DNA from: Cryptomeria japonica
Taxonomy: Eukaryota > Streptophyta > Pinopsida > Cupressales > Cupressaceae
Length of the DNA: 64,000 nt
Assembly: GCF_030272615.1 (NCBI RefSeq)
Contig: NC_081413.1
Span: 336,469,302-336,533,301, forward strand
Reading direction: 5' to 3'
Below are positions 21,880 through 34,748 of the stretch, in pieces. The first letter of the stretch is position 1. Each line of letters begins with the position of its first letter. The notes under the pieces were generated by a model. The model had not been told where the DNA came from. It worked only from the letters and a program-made list of their open reading frames with translations, and did not search any database. The position numbers were made by a program, and so were the translations under genes.

Positions 21880-24800
21880 TATTATTTTGTCCATTTATGA
21901 TCTTTGGGGTACTATTGTATCGATCGTTAAAAATGATTGATTTGACATCCTCAAGGAGGCCCTCTTTTCCCTTCCATGTGACAATTTTTTCTTGATTAAC
22001 CGCCACATTGGCAACCCAGTCGGCTGAACAATTAGCTTCACGATAAATATGAGATATGCATATTTTTTCAAAGGTGTTGATGAGGTCTCTAGCTTCTTTT
22101 ATTATGTTATTGATAGTCCATGAAGGCTTAGAGGTTCCCTTTAGGCATTTGATGATGTTGTTAGAATCCCCTTCAATCCATAGGTAGGGACAGTTCCATC
22201 TTTTGGCCAAGAGAATACCTTGGAGTGCAGCCATTGCTTTTGCTTTGTGGTTTGTTTGACTCCCTATAGGAACAACAATCATTTCCTTACAGTTACCATT
22301 TTCATCTCTGAGAATTGCACCACATCCCGCAGGGCCAGGATTACCTTTTGCAACACCATCGAAATTGACTTTGAGCCAACCATTTGGGGGAGTTTTCCAT
22401 CTAGCTTCTAATCTTTTTTTTTGTTTGGGATCAGAACTACTGGCACTCTTCAGATTCCATGAGCTTAATATGTGAGTTTCCAAGGGGTTGGCTGAAATGC
22501 AAGGAACCCAATGATCCCAATGTTCTCCACAATCGCCCGTTGAATTTTTTGGAAAACAACATCATGGGTGAGAGAAGTGTCCCTGAAGATACAGTTGTTC
22601 CTTTCTTTCCATATCCCCCATAGAATGTGAGGGAGAGATAACTGCCACATAGATCTCAAAAAGGGGTTAGACGAGTGATAATTCCAAGAGTATAACAATT
22701 CACTGATAGTGTTAGGAAACACCCAATCAATGCAAAAATTCTTAAGAAATCTTTCCCAAATTGAAGTAGTAAAGGAACAGTGGATAGCTAAATGGTCCAC
22801 AGACTCTTCCTCCTCAAGACATAGAGCACATCTATTAGGAAAAGAAAAACCTCTTCCCTTAAGATTGTCTAAGGTCAATATTTTATTTTGAAGAATAGTC
22901 CAATAGAAAAAGTTGATTTTAGGGATCAGGCCCTTTATCCAAGCTTTAGACCAAAATGGATTTTCTGAGAGGGCAGGGGAGAGGACACCATACATTGAAG
23001 AGACAGTGATGTTGCCTTTAGGTTCATATTTCCATATAAGGAAGTCTTCCTCTTTGTTAAGCCAATCTGAAGAAAGATGGTTCTTAAGATTGATAAGGTC
23101 TGGGTGAATACTTTCAATGTTCTGCCATTTATTGCCTATCCAATACCCCTCAACCAAAGGGATAAAGATTCTAATACAGGAGGAAGCATAAGGGGCCTAT
23201 TCAGGGATATCAATCAAAGATTTATCAAAAAGCCAGGGATCTTCCCAGAATCTAACTTTCCTACCATTGCCAACTTTCCATTTAACCCCTTTAGCAATGT
23301 TGTCTTTACACTTAGACGCATTATTCCAGATATGGGACCCATTCATACTAAAATCAGAATTGTTAAAAGAGGATAGAGAAGAAGACAAAAGAGAGTACTT
23401 ACTTCTCCAAATTTTACACCATTTTACTATCAAAGTGGAACAATCTCCATACCTGTTTAGACAAGAGAGATTCATTGAGGGTCTGGATTCTTCTAAGGCC
23501 TAGGCCTCCTTTACTTTTTGGTCTACACACCTTATCCCAAGCCACAAGGGACATTATTTTCTTTTCCTCAACCCCTGGCCAAAGAATTTTTTTTTGAATT
23601 TTCTCAATTGCATCAGCATATTTAATTGGAATTCTGAAGAGGCTAAGGGCATAGATAGGTATGCTTTGAAGAGAAGCTTTTAAAATTTGAAGCTTTCCAT
23701 CCTGACTTGAGAGGGCTCCTTTCCACCCAGCAAGCTTTTTTTGAAATTTGTCTACCAAAGAGCTCCAAAAGGAGTCAGGTGGTGCAATGCCCAAAGGGAG
23801 GCCAAGATAAGTGGCAGGAAGATCAGCAATCCGACATTCCAGAATTCTGTTGATTCTATGTTGTCTTCTCTCTGGAGTATTGATTAAAAGAACTTCACTT
23901 TTAACCCAATTGATAAGCTGACATGAAGCAGAAGCAAACATACATAGAGTGTCCTTCAGGGTTCTAGCTTCTGAAATGCTTGAATCCCCCATGACAATGG
24001 TGTCATCCACAAATTGTTGGTGGGAACAAATATGATCAACTAAAGAAGGTTGGAGTCCCTTAAACATTCCTCTCATCACCATTCTTTCCATAGACCTACC
24101 AAAACATTCAGCCATAATTATGAAGAGGATAGGAGAAATGGGATCCCCTTGCCTCAATCCTCTATAAGCTTGAAAAAAGGAGGAAGGGGATCCATTGATA
24201 AGAACGACAAAGGAGGTAGAGGTAATAAGCTGTTTGAAGAGGTCCACACATTTGGTAGAGAAGCCATAAGTCATAAGAACCTTCATGAGGAAAGACCTAT
24301 CAACCCGATCATAGGCCTTAGAGAGATCAAGCTTGAGGATGAAACCCTATTTCTTAGTCGTAACAAGAGAATGAATATTCTCATGGACGGTAATGATGGA
24401 ATCAAGAATTTGTCTTCCTAGCACAAAACCATTTTTCTGATGATTAATCAAAGAGGGAAGGACAATCATGAGTCTGGAAGTAAGGACCTTAGAAATAATC
24501 TTATAAAAAAAATTGCATAAGCTGATTGGCCTGAACTTATCCATGGAGTCAACTCCTTGAATTTTGGGGATTAATGCAATGAAGGTTCCATTGATCTCTT
24601 ACAAAAGTCTTCTAGCCCCAAAAACTTCTTTGACCCCATTGGAAACATCTTTCCCAACAATGTCCCAAAATTATTGGAAGAAGAACATGGGGAAGCCATC
24701 AGGACTGAGAGCTTTATTACCATCAAAAGAAAAGGCAACATTCCTGATCTCCAGGTGCGAAGGTATAGCAGAAAGGGAGGCATTCATCTGCTCATCAATG

Positions 24801-26080
24801 AGGCAAGGAATGTTCTGAAGAAAAGAAATTTGAGCATCAACATCCAAATTCTGATCCCTACTTAGAAGATCAGACAAATATCTTTTAGCCTCATTTCTTA
24901 TCTCATCCTCCTTAACCAGCTCCCCATTGCCCACTACCAGCTTTGTGATCCTATTTGCCGCTTTATGTTTGATGGTCGACATATGAAAGAATCTTGTGTT
25001 CTTGTCTCCTTCCTTCAGCCATGTACATCTTGATCTCTACTTCCAAAAAGTTTCTTCTTTAGCAATGATTTCATGATACTTTTTAAGGATCTCATTTTCT
25101 TCAGCAATTGACACAGTAGAGAAACCATCCTTCTGAATTTGGACCTGTATTTTATTGAGATCATCCTGGATTTTACCTTTGACCTCAAAAATGTTCCCAA
25201 AGCTAGTTTTATTCCAGAACCTTATGTTGTCCTTGATACTTTTGATTTTCTTCACGACTCTATACATATCAGTGCCCTCAACTTGAATATTCCACCATTC
25301 CTATATTTTAAGGGTGAGGTCTAGATGATGAGTCCACATTTTTTCGAATCTAAAAGGAAAATGCCTTCTTCTATTTATTGGGTCAGCAAAAAGAGTTATG
25401 GGATAATGATCAAACCCAACCCGAATGTGGATAGATGGGGAACAAAAGTAATGTCTATACCAGTCATAAAAAATAAGGGCCCTATCAAGGCGAACTTGGA
25501 TAAAGTCATTTCCAGTCCTCCTGTTAGTCCAAGTGTAATTGCATCCCTGTATCTCCACATCATTGAGAGCCTAAGTGTTTATAAAATCCATGAGGGCCAG
25601 TCTACTTTCTAGCTGAGAGGGGCTTCCACCAAATTTTTCCTCCTCTCTCAAAGGAGTATTAAAGTCTCACATGACCAGCTAGCTAAGATTCTTGAAGTTG
25701 TCCCTTATTTCCATAAGTTTTTTCCAGAAGCAGTTTCTAGCTTTCAAGGTATTAGGAGCATATATGTTTGTGAGGACCCATGATGTTCCATCTTTTAAAT
25801 GCTCAAATTTAATACAAGAGAAATTTTTTTCTTGAATAAGCACATGACCTTTGACACTATTGAGATTCCAAATAGTAGCAATGCCTCCTGAGGCACCTTT
25901 CGAGCTACCACCACTGATACTCCCAGATTTAAAGAACTTCAGAGATTCAACTTTTTCTCTACTCATTTTAGTCTCTTGAATAAGAAAAATATCAAGTTTA
26001 CTATCTCTTATCATGTTCCTAATAATATCATGTTTATGGGGATTATTGAGTCCCCTAATATTCCAATAGATAATCTTCAT
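21866..26080 (-). pseudogene. LINE-3 ORF2: endonuclease, reverse transcriptase, zf-RVT, RNase H
   Basis: Starts at ATG 26080-26078, two bases after the ORF1 stop. EEP endonuclease at the N-terminus: MKIIYWNIRGL, LIQETKM, TNIYAPNT, NYTWTNRR, VRLDRAL and FDHYPI. Reverse transcriptase lies at about 24720-23850 with DKFRPISLCNFFYKII, LDLSKAYDRVD, GLRQGDPISPILF and the catalytic QQFVDDT at about 23999-24019. The zf-RVT region is at about 22980-22730 (CALCLEEEESVDHLAIHC). RNase H at about 22380-21960 shows VNFDGVAKGNPGPAG, EGDSNNI and HIYREANCSADWVA; the usual catalytic Glu in the second motif is Lys or Ala (KAKAMAALQG), an odd loss. Two frame changes lie near 23440 and 22470; stops include several TAG between 25680 and 25020. 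Inactive. Confidence 0.87.
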
Positions 26081-27414
26081 AGTTACTTACCAATTCCTAA
26101 CTCCTTCAGAGTCTTCAGAGTTCCATTTGCTATGTTCTTGTTGGCCTCGTTGTCTCTGAATTTGTGGTTTGAAGGTCATCCTGGGGAAGAGGAAACATAC
26201 CTGACATCAACTTGGGCTATTCTGCTAGATTTCCTTAATTGGGAAGCCGAGGGAGTGGATCCTTTCTTGTTCCTGTATTTTGGTATTTTCCAGTCAGCTT
26301 CTTTCTCAGGAACCGCTTTAGGATTACTGAGAATTCTGGAAATTTCATCTTCATTACCCCAATTAGGAGATCTGGAATCATGTGAAGCACTATTTACTAT
26401 TTTAGAAGTTTGGTTTGAATCTAAAAGGTTCATACCCAATATAGCACATTTCTGGGCTTCTTGCATTTCAGAACTGATCATAATCGGGGAAGAGTCAGTC
26501 TTTTCTTCTTGTGTCACAACCCTCCCTTATCACTTGGATTTAAAATACAATTCTATTATATTTTTGGATAAGCAATTTAAATGATTGAATGAATATTATA
26601 AAAGAATAAAATAATAATACACACACACACACACACATGGAAAATATACATTATCTTTATTTATCTATTTTCCACTTCCAATTATGGCACATGTTGTAGG
26701 AAGAATAAGAAGCTTCTAGAGGATTCACCACCACCTTGCATGTAACTCCTCCCACTAAGTCTAATCAATTTGCATGAAGTCCAAAATTGGGAAAGAATCT
26801 CCTTTTTAATTAAATTTTCTAGATAATGGAATGGAGGGAATTTTCTTATAAAATTATATGCAAGTTTCAAAGAAGGGAGTTGATTATGTTTTGAAGGAAA
26901 TTTCCCAAGTTTTAGAAGTAGATATTTTGGTAGTCTCATTTTCGTTGCAGGAATTTTAAGTTGTTGTTTGAAGGATTTTCTCTCAAGTTGCAAGGAAGGA
27001 TCATAAGGGTAGTTAGTGGATTCAACATCAAGCTCGATAAACCAGGTTCTCTCCTTGTCGCTTATCTTTACATTTACTTATGAGGAATTCGTAATATCAA
27101 AAATATAGTTATAGATCTTCCTTTATATAAAGAAATTCTTTTATTTGATTTTCTTATTTGGGGATAAATAATAAAGATGATGCTTTCATATAGTGCATGT
27201 AAAATATAGTTATTTAATTATTTTATTTCCCTTAAGAAAATATGCACATGATCTTGCTTTTGTTTTCTCCCAAAAATTTGAACAAAAGAAAATCATATTC
27301 CTTTATTTGTTTAAAATCTCTTTTGCTGAAATCAAAATTCTTCCTGTGTGATTTGGATCTTTATCCCTCCCTCTAATTCATTTCTTTGGTTCTTCGAATG
27401 GAAATCTGAATCTC

Positions 27415-27640
27415 ATTCTTTAATCTCTTTGTGATTATTTAAAATTTCTTTGTGATTATTTTTTAAAATCTCTCTGTGATTTTTTTTTAAGTTAAATAAA
27501 TCTCTCTGTGAAATACGTCGAATAAAATTTCTCTGTGAATATTAGTTGAATCTCTGTGAATATTAGTTAAATGAGTCGAATAAAATTTCTCTATGAATAT
27601 TAGCTGAATCTCTGTGAATATCAGTCAAACAAACTCTCTC
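27415..27640 (+). repeat. degenerate tandem array with core TCTCTGTGA
   Basis: About nine variants of a 20-40 bp unit, with cores CTTTGTGATTATTT, TCTCTGTGATTTTTTT and TCTCTGTGAATATTAG followed by TYGAAT. The last four units are the most alike. It lies inside the 3.4 kb LTR. Confidence 0.7.
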
Positions 27641-29689
27641 CCTGTGAAATCTGAAAATAAATAATCTTCCTGTAAATAACTCTCTATCCCCCTCTCTGGA
27701 CATTGGTTGAGAAATAGAATATAATCCCTTTGTGTAAGCCTGCATTTCTCAGTTTAACACCTACCTACTTCTCGATAACCTGTGCATCGCTGGAGCAAAT
27801 TACTTCTCTGGTTATTTTTATTCTCTATTATATTTCGTCCCTGGGATTGATATGATATTCTCTCTTACATTAATATTTTTTTTATGTATACATACCTGTT
27901 TATGTATTCTCTTTTTATACAAATTAATATTCTGGAATGAACTATAAATATATATATTATGTGAAGTGATTAATAAATTTATGTGATCATGCGAAGTGAT
28001 TAATATCTATATTCGCACGATACAATGCATGTGCGTACCAGCTCGCAGGTAGAGGATGGAGTTAATACTCCACAGGGAGTGGTACCGTAACGGTACCCCC
28101 CACTAGCCTATGGTCACTGTTGCAGCAGTGGCCGCAGGGTAGTGGAGGGGACCCGTGGGGTCCCACTCCCATTAACCCTCTTTAATGCCAATCAAATATA
28201 ATTCGAAGGGCAATGTTAATTGTTAAAAAGAAATTCTCTTTTTCATATATGTTTAAAATGTTAGTTTATTTAAATTCCTTCTTTTATATATAAGTATAAA
28301 TTTTAGTTAATAAAATTTTTAAACTTAGGTAAATTTAAGATTTATAACTAGTTTTAACAAATTTATATTAAATGATACTTAGATCCTCTTAAGATCCACT
28401 TAGAAATTAAATGACTTGAAGCTAAATTCTATGTTGGGATTTGTGGTTTTATAAGCAATATTCTCGCATGCAACTTACCCTACCTTCGCTTCATGCAAAT
28501 GTCTTTAAATTGATTTCAATTATTGGTGTTCCCTTCTTCATGCAAATTATACGTTTAATTGTTAGTATGCAAGTTACCTAGGTATTTTTATTATGCAAGT
28601 TATATTCAAGTTTTGAATAATAAATAATTCTAGTTATGGTTTTTATTCCATGTCATTCATCAAGTAGTTATTTCAATTAATTGAGCTTTACAATGTCTAA
28701 ATATACGCATTCAATTCATAATTATTTTCCAAACATGATGTTTATCACAAGTTAGAGAAAAAAAAATTAAATAAAGGAAGTTGGAAAACCAAAACCAAGT
28801 AGTGTTTGGTATATACAGTGCCTCTGGGTCACGCTTACAGGTAATGCCGTCGTGTTGAACTACTGCACTTAACGCCTAATAAAGATACATCAACGACGTC
28901 TGTGGCATCGTCCCTATAAATCATCAGGGAGTAATAAGGGACACTTGGAAGTTAAAATCCAAGGGGCGGGTAATCCCCCTTGGATCGATAATTTAATAAG
29001 ATAACTCTAAAATGATCTTTCATCTGCTAAGTTAAACTATAGTAAACCCCTATAGGGATGGTGAGTGAAATGCTTTTATGAAATTGATTTAATCTCAAAA
29101 ATTGTTGTCGATTGACAATTGGTCATGGGTGACGCTTATGATAAGAATTTAGGATCTAGTGCTTTAGGCCACAAGCAATAGGCCATCTTGAGCCTTTGCT
29201 TAAGCGCTACCACTGTGGGTAGAAACCATAGAGAAACTGTCTGGGACATTGACCCTAGAAAGGGTTGCGTACCCACTAATTAGTTTACATCAAACCATAG
29301 AGTAGAAAACAAAACTACATACTTTACGCCTTGATCCCGTGCCGAAGCGAGTATGTAGGTAGTCTTGGGATAGAGTTGTCCCTCATACTCAAGCGTTCGT
29401 GGGTGGGGTCTAGGCTTGGTAAAAGAAAGATTGAGTAAGAATCCTATTTGAAAGATAAGATAATTAAATTGGAAAAAGTAATTCAATTCATACTTGAAAG
29501 GAATCCCATATGGATTTGCTTGACTTCCCGAGGCTTTAAGCCAAATTCCGAGGCGGAACTCAAGCTTGTATTATGTTGTTTAATTACTCCTAAGGACGAC
29601 GACCTCAGTGCACTTATGTTAGAAGAGTGTAGTACTTAGTGACTGGCTCAAGACTCGAATGGTCCCGATGAGTCTAAGTCTCTGGCCAG

Positions 29690-29866
29690 AGCACCTCCTA
29701 TCCTGATTTGGATAGATGCCTACCCCGTATGGGTAGATGCCTATCCCGTATTGGATAGATGAAATATTATGTCCTGTATGGACAAATGCCTAACCTGTAT
29801 GGTTAGATGCTCATCCCGGATGGATGAATGCCTAATCCAAATGGATGGATGCCCAGAGTATGCAAT
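29690..29866 (+). repeat. tandem array, about 24-bp unit (GGATAGATGCCTA core)
   Basis: Seven or so units of the form CCYGTATGG-TAGATGCCTA run head to tail near the 3' end of the LTR. The same array recurs at about 61690-61862 in the truncated LTR copy. Confidence 0.8.
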
Positions 29867-30301
29867 TGAATCAAACATAATGATTAAATTAAACAACAAA
29901 AAAAAAAGAATGGTCAGTGTTGTTGAGTTAATTATGGTGGGTTATTACATCTTGGGAGCCAATAATCTCCCCTTCCTCTGGTTGCTCCTCTTTATTGGGA
30001 ACTTCCTTACTGGCCAAAGTATCAACAATTACCATCTCATGTATTTCTTTTGAAGATTCATACAGTTCTTTAAATTCCTCTATTCGGATCTGCCCTTCCA
30101 GGGGGTTGTCTACTTTCATTGACTCCTTCCTCAGGACTTCCTAGGTGGGGAGATTAGAGACAGATGTTGAGGAGACCACTTCCTTATTTTCCCCCAAGGG
30201 TTCAAAGCAGTTGTTGTCAACAAAGTCATCTTCCTTATTTTCTGAGTTTTTTACTGTATTTTTTTGGCTGAAGCTGTGGGTTTACACCCCACAGTAGTGG
30301 G

Positions 30302-30308
30302 ATATATA

Positions 30309-30341
<33 letters not shown>

Positions 30342-30357
30342 TTGTGTGTGTGTGTTT

Positions 30358-30388
<31 letters not shown>

Positions 30389-30394
30389 CATCTA

Positions 30395-30433
<39 letters not shown>

Positions 30434-30475
30434 GTGTGTGTGTGTGTGTGTGTGTGGATATAGAGATATTTATAA
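30302..30475. repeat. TA/TG compound microsatellite
   Basis: Alternating (TA)n, (TG)n and (TATG)n runs. The long Tyr/Ile/His/Thr open frames over it on both strands are artefacts of the repeat. It marks the place where LINE-3 ORF1 sequence stops being recognisable. Confidence 0.95.
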
Positions 30476-30619
30476 TCAGTCAATTCCTTTTCAGTTATGG
30501 TTAATTCAATTACTCTTTCCAGTCTCTGTAGATATATTTCTTTTTATTTATATTTATATATAAATATATATATATATTTATAAATAAGGTTGTGGTTTCT
30601 TTTTCAATTGGATATCATA

Positions 30620-32318
30620 TGCATAAAGTAATAATAATCTTTCATTATAATCAAAGGTGTATTAGTTAAGTTTTTGGAAAGAAAATGTTGTAATAAGAAA
30701 TACTTGTTTTCAAATATTATCAATTTCCCTTTTATTAGCATAATAATAGAAATAATGTGGAAGAGTGACATAGTCTAGTTGTAATGCCTAATGTATTTCA
30801 TTGTAATAAAATCCTTATTTTGAATGGGTAAGAATAATGAAAATTGGTATTGGTTTTTGTGAAGTAATGATGTATAGATTTTGATATGTATTAGTGTTCA
30901 TCTTGTTATTTTGGCCTTTGTGATCGTAATTGAGTCTTGGTCTTTCAGTTCTTGTGAGGTAGTTTTCAACTAAATGATCCTTAGATCTTATCCAGAGGCC
31001 TCGGGGGGGGAATTTGATCATCTCATTATTTTACATTGTCATTTCCCTGGATTAAGACCCATACTGGTTGTGTGAATGAAAGTTAGATGGTAATCCCAAG
31101 CCTTATGTGGATCCTCTCTTTGTGGCACTTTATTCATTCTAGCAAGAGGGCTATGCCTTGCTATGGAATTTTAGTGTTTTCTTTGTTGTTGTTTTTTCCT
31201 ACCAAATTTGGTTTGTTTCCTAGGTGCATTTATGGGAGAGTGACTTTCATTGGGGGTCGGGACCCAAAGTGGTCACTACGGTAGCTTAATGAAAGTTTGT
31301 TAATAAGTGCTAACATAATATAATAAACTAGGGGATGGGTAGTTAGTTCACACTTAATAAGATAATTGCATTGTACACCTCTCTTACTCACAAATGCTCG
31401 TATAGGTTCAGGGTAAGATGAGAAGGCCTAGAATGGCATCCACCAGTCTCATCTTCACAAGAGGTTGGTGTGGTCCACTAGAGTTGTATGGGGGCTGGGG
31501 GCTAGGAGAGGTTGCTAGGGTAACCTAGGTTGGGGGTCAGGACCTAGTGAAGAACTACTAGGGTAACCCATGACAACCTAGTGATGACACTCTTCCCAGT
31601 TGCTTACCTAGTGGAATTTCTTGGTTGTTATTCTATGTTTTCTTGGGCCTTTGGAGTCTGGTGAATTGGTTATTGTTTTATATTCCATTGATCTCCCTTG
31701 TATTGGCGATCTTGAGAGTTCTTGTTCTTGACTGGCTTATATTTGTGTTGCTTCCATTTATGCCTTGATTATGTTATTGCTTCATGATTTTTACCTCTCT
31801 CATGTCTCTGGGGTCTGACTGATACCTCCTAGCATGGGGGTGGACCTTATGGTACCACACAGTTGGGTGGAGTGCTTTTCGCACCCATTGGGTTTGGTAC
31901 GAGTTGCTTCTTGTTTGTGAAGGTTCGAGAAGAAGACTGAAGACCTTCCTCACACTCCAGATATTGTGTTTCAGACCTCTTTATATAAGAAGATTATATC
32001 CATAGAGATACCTTGTAATGTAATTTATGATCATTAGTATATTCATGGCTATGTAATCTGAACCATGTTCCTTGAGCAGGACTATTTAATATTATTTGTG
32101 AAAGTATCACTTTCCTTCATGTATATTGAATTATTGTTGTGTATGTTATATCATTGTGAGGCCTTGAGGACATTTATTTGATGTTTATGTTATCATTTTC
32201 TTGTATGTTCATGATGCTCATTGTAATATATTGATTATTTCTTTAAAAAAAATAATTATTCATATTTTAATAGTGTATTATTGTGTTGTTCTGTGGGCCT
32301 CATGGCAGGGGTGTTACA
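30620..32318 (+). mobile_element. LTR-C: 3' part of an old giant LTR related to LARD-A
   Basis: Ends GGCAGGGGTGTTACA at 32318. Around 31240-31600 it aligns in order with the LARD-A LTR (37570-37920): AGTGACTTTCATTGGGGGTC / AGTGGCTTTCGATTGGGGGC, CCCAAAGTGG, AATAAGTG, GAAGGCCT-GAATGGCA, CTTCACGAGAGG-like words and GATGACACT. No primer site follows its 3' end, so it is a solo or truncated LTR. The left border is not defined and the boundary given is approximate. Confidence 0.6.
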
Positions 32319-34743
32319 TATTTTATTTATTCAACTAATATCAAAATTATCTAATTGTTTGCCAAGTCTAGTACACTTCTCTGCAGTGTCCTCCCTTGCA
32401 CACACTATCAGAGGTTCAAAATGAACATGATAGAGACAATACTTCACACAAAATGAGGGCCCACAAGACTCAACATATAGAACGATCACAAAAGACAACA
32501 ACAACAACAACGACAACATAAGAGAAAATCTAAAAAGAAAGGATCATCAAAACCAACAATAGATCATGAAAATTGCCACCAAAATCAGTCAAGAAGCAAA
32601 GTGTGACAAGTGCCATGAAAGAAGAATTAAAAATGCCTAAAATCAAATTAACTTCAATGATGCTTGCACAAATCACAAAATAACTTAAGATAAAATAGCC
32701 AACTCATCTGAATCTCATCACAAGGTGACCAATATTAGTCACACCAAAGGGAGTAACCGCTACACAACACTCGAGACTGCAACACCTTGAACGTGTTAGA
32801 GAGTGCGTGCCAGACATTTAAATCCATAGGTTTATTTATATATCTATATTCATTTTACTAGTTTAATCCAATCCAATCTTTTACGAAAAATGTAGGCAAA
32901 TATTATTCATGAAGGATAACATATGCAAGGAGGAAATAAAATGCTCCATACACATAAGGATTATACTCATGACATGATTAATATTTAAGAAAAATGACCA
33001 CATATACCAGGTTATAATAGAAATAGGTATCAAAATCTCAACTAATCACTCAATGATGTACTACAACATTCACCATTTCCCTTAATGCACAACATTTAGC
33101 ACATAAACGATTACAATAGTCCACATGATGTCATTAAACAATTTAATCAATCATATATTTACACAATTAGATTTACTCACAAGAAATAGATCCCATTAAT
33201 TTATCTCAAACAAAATTTAGTATCAAACTTTGATTACTCCTATTCTTATCACCTATGATCATTTATTAATGCACCATTAACCAATCAGTTTGTTTATATT
33301 AAGCATGAAACTAGGTATCATAGACTCACTTATGTCTAGTTTATATCCACTTCCATTAAATATCACACAAATTTAGATACATACTTACATTTTTCCATTC
33401 ATACTCATTTCCATCAGCCCTTGGCTATTAATATTCGTAAACTAAGTATTTTGGCATTATGAGGGAGGTTGTCATAAGAGATAGAGTATGACTTCATTCA
33501 GTTCATTTTCAATATTTCCTACTAGATTTCATTAAGAAAGCACTTCCTTAAAATTCAAATAAGGTAAAGAGATAACATCTTTCTTTAATCTATCCATTCA
33601 ATCAAACCACACAACTTCTTCACAAATCTAAGACTTTTATCTTACCAAACCAAGTAAAGACAATGATATAATTTCCTAATTTTCATATACTACACATGAA
33701 ATGAACCAATTTTACTTCATTCAACATGTATACTATAACATGGTCTTTTAACCTACTATTCGTTAAAATTTCTACATTATTTATGCAAGAGATATTTTAT
33801 TTAACTAACTCTTCTTTTAAATGAAAATCATGGATGTAATGCACAAATATCAATCTTCAAAGCCAATTTTATTCCATCCAAACTTTTCTTTTAATATATG
33901 CAATACCATATTTCATCAATGAGTAACCAATTCTTTTGATTAATATCAATAAACTCCTAATCGCTATGAGTCTTTTACCCAAATGGAAAGAAGAGGGAGG
34001 AAGAACAATATCGAACAATTAAAGTAAGCACATGAAAATTATGCATGAACAATTTGAAATTCTTAGACATGCCACATTTATCGTACCATGCAACTACTTA
34101 CATCATTTTCTAAGATACAAATTCAACCTTTCATGAGGTCTCTTATCATTACAAATGCAGTTAGAAATCTCAAGTCCTTATTAAAAGATACGATTTACTC
34201 AAACAATCTTTTCTTACATGCATAATTGCACACATATATAAACACTTGATAGTTCTATTTGGTACCCATTCTTCACTAGTTAACTTCCTTAGATTTTACA
34301 TTAGAGAATAAAGGGAAGAGAAGGGCATCATTAAACTACTTATTTACTTATATATAGATGCATCCCATATAGGTTCTTTAATTTTGCATCATGATCTACT
34401 CTATATCGTTCTTATATACATAATACAGATATTTCATCTTATTATTCATTAGGAATTCAATGCATCAAGCTAATCTGATAAACATAACATTAGTTAAGAG
34501 AATACATACAATTTTCTCTCATTCTATAGAATAGTCATTTATATAGGGAAACAACCTCCAATATTTAGGTAAGCACCAAAAATTACAAAACAAACCAGAT
34601 CACATGGAATCATATAGACATCACTCACATCTAGCAGGCATGTGTAGGAAATGAATTCACATATTGCACACAATTATGATTTCTAGAAATAATTAGGGAG
34701 ATAACACAGATCATAGACATGCAAGATCTCCAAGATTCCAATG
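32319..34743 (-). mobile_element. LARD-B internal region, left part (inferred)
   Basis: A-rich plus strand without any protein-like frame. It is assigned to the minus-strand LARD-B because LARD-A, with a clean ACCTA duplication, separates it from the segment that carries the LARD-B primer site (46776-46897). A short ACAACAACAACAACG run lies at about 32497-32512. No left LTR of LARD-B was found, so the element is incomplete or its left end was overwritten by LTR-C. Confidence 0.45.
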
Positions 34744-34748
34744 ACCTA

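Larger units (their letters stand above)
26512..29949 (+). mobile_element. 3.4 kb solo LTR, gypsy-type, in LINE-3 ORF1
   Basis: Begins TGTCACAACCCTCCC and ends GGTGGGTTATTACA, with a perfect TCTTG duplication, 3,438 bp. No primer site, polypurine tract or protein is inside, and the last 470 bp match a second copy that stops at the same CA (61961), so it is an LTR and not a whole element. Contents: a CA repeat (26621-26637), a tandem TCTCTGTGA array (27415-27640), a GC-rich patch with GTGGCCGCAGG (about 28109-28165) as in other giant LTRs here, a CCTATAAATC TATA-like word at about 28912, and a tandem GATGCCTA-type array (29690-29866). The gypsy assignment rests on end sequence and size. Confidence 0.85.
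26507..29954. repeat. 5-bp target-site duplication TCTTG around gypsy-type solo LTR
   Basis: TCTTG at 26507-26511 and 29950-29954 directly flanks the TG...CA ends of the LTR. Confidence 0.92.
26083..30290 (-). pseudogene. LINE-3 ORF1, C-terminal half, split by a solo LTR
   Basis: Two coding blocks, 30290-29950 and 26511-26083, join in one frame when the LTR and one TCTTG copy are removed (the codons read GSQ then EEKTDSSP). The encoded part is acidic and Ser/Glu-rich (EEQPEEGEIIGSQ), then basic (IPKYRNKKG, LRKSSRIAQV), like the variable C-terminal tail of plant LINE ORF1 proteins. One TGA is in frame at 26176-26178, where Arg would fit. The stop TAA is at 26085-26083, two bases before the ORF2 ATG. 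The DUF4283 and zinc-knuckle part is not present. Confidence 0.75.
21260..30300 (-). mobile_element. LINE-3: minus-strand RNase H-bearing LINE, split by a gypsy-type solo LTR
   Basis: In minus-strand order: ORF1 C-terminal half (30290-29950, then 26511-26083), ORF2 (26080-21866), an overlapping downstream frame (21879-21442) and a 3' UTR to about 21260. The 3.4 kb LTR at 26512-29949 separates the two ORF1 parts. The 5' part is missing or unrecognisable beyond a TA/TG microsatellite at 30302-30475, so the copy is 5' incomplete. It is the least decayed LINE here: ORF2 keeps one frame from 26080 to about 23414 with only stop codons. No clear target-site duplication or long poly(A) was seen; the 3' border is approximate. 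Confidence 0.83.

Noticed and set aside
30235-30563. Open frames of 64-99 codons on both strands
   Set aside because: They translate TA/TG microsatellite sequence into Tyr/Ile/His/Thr repeats; not genes.
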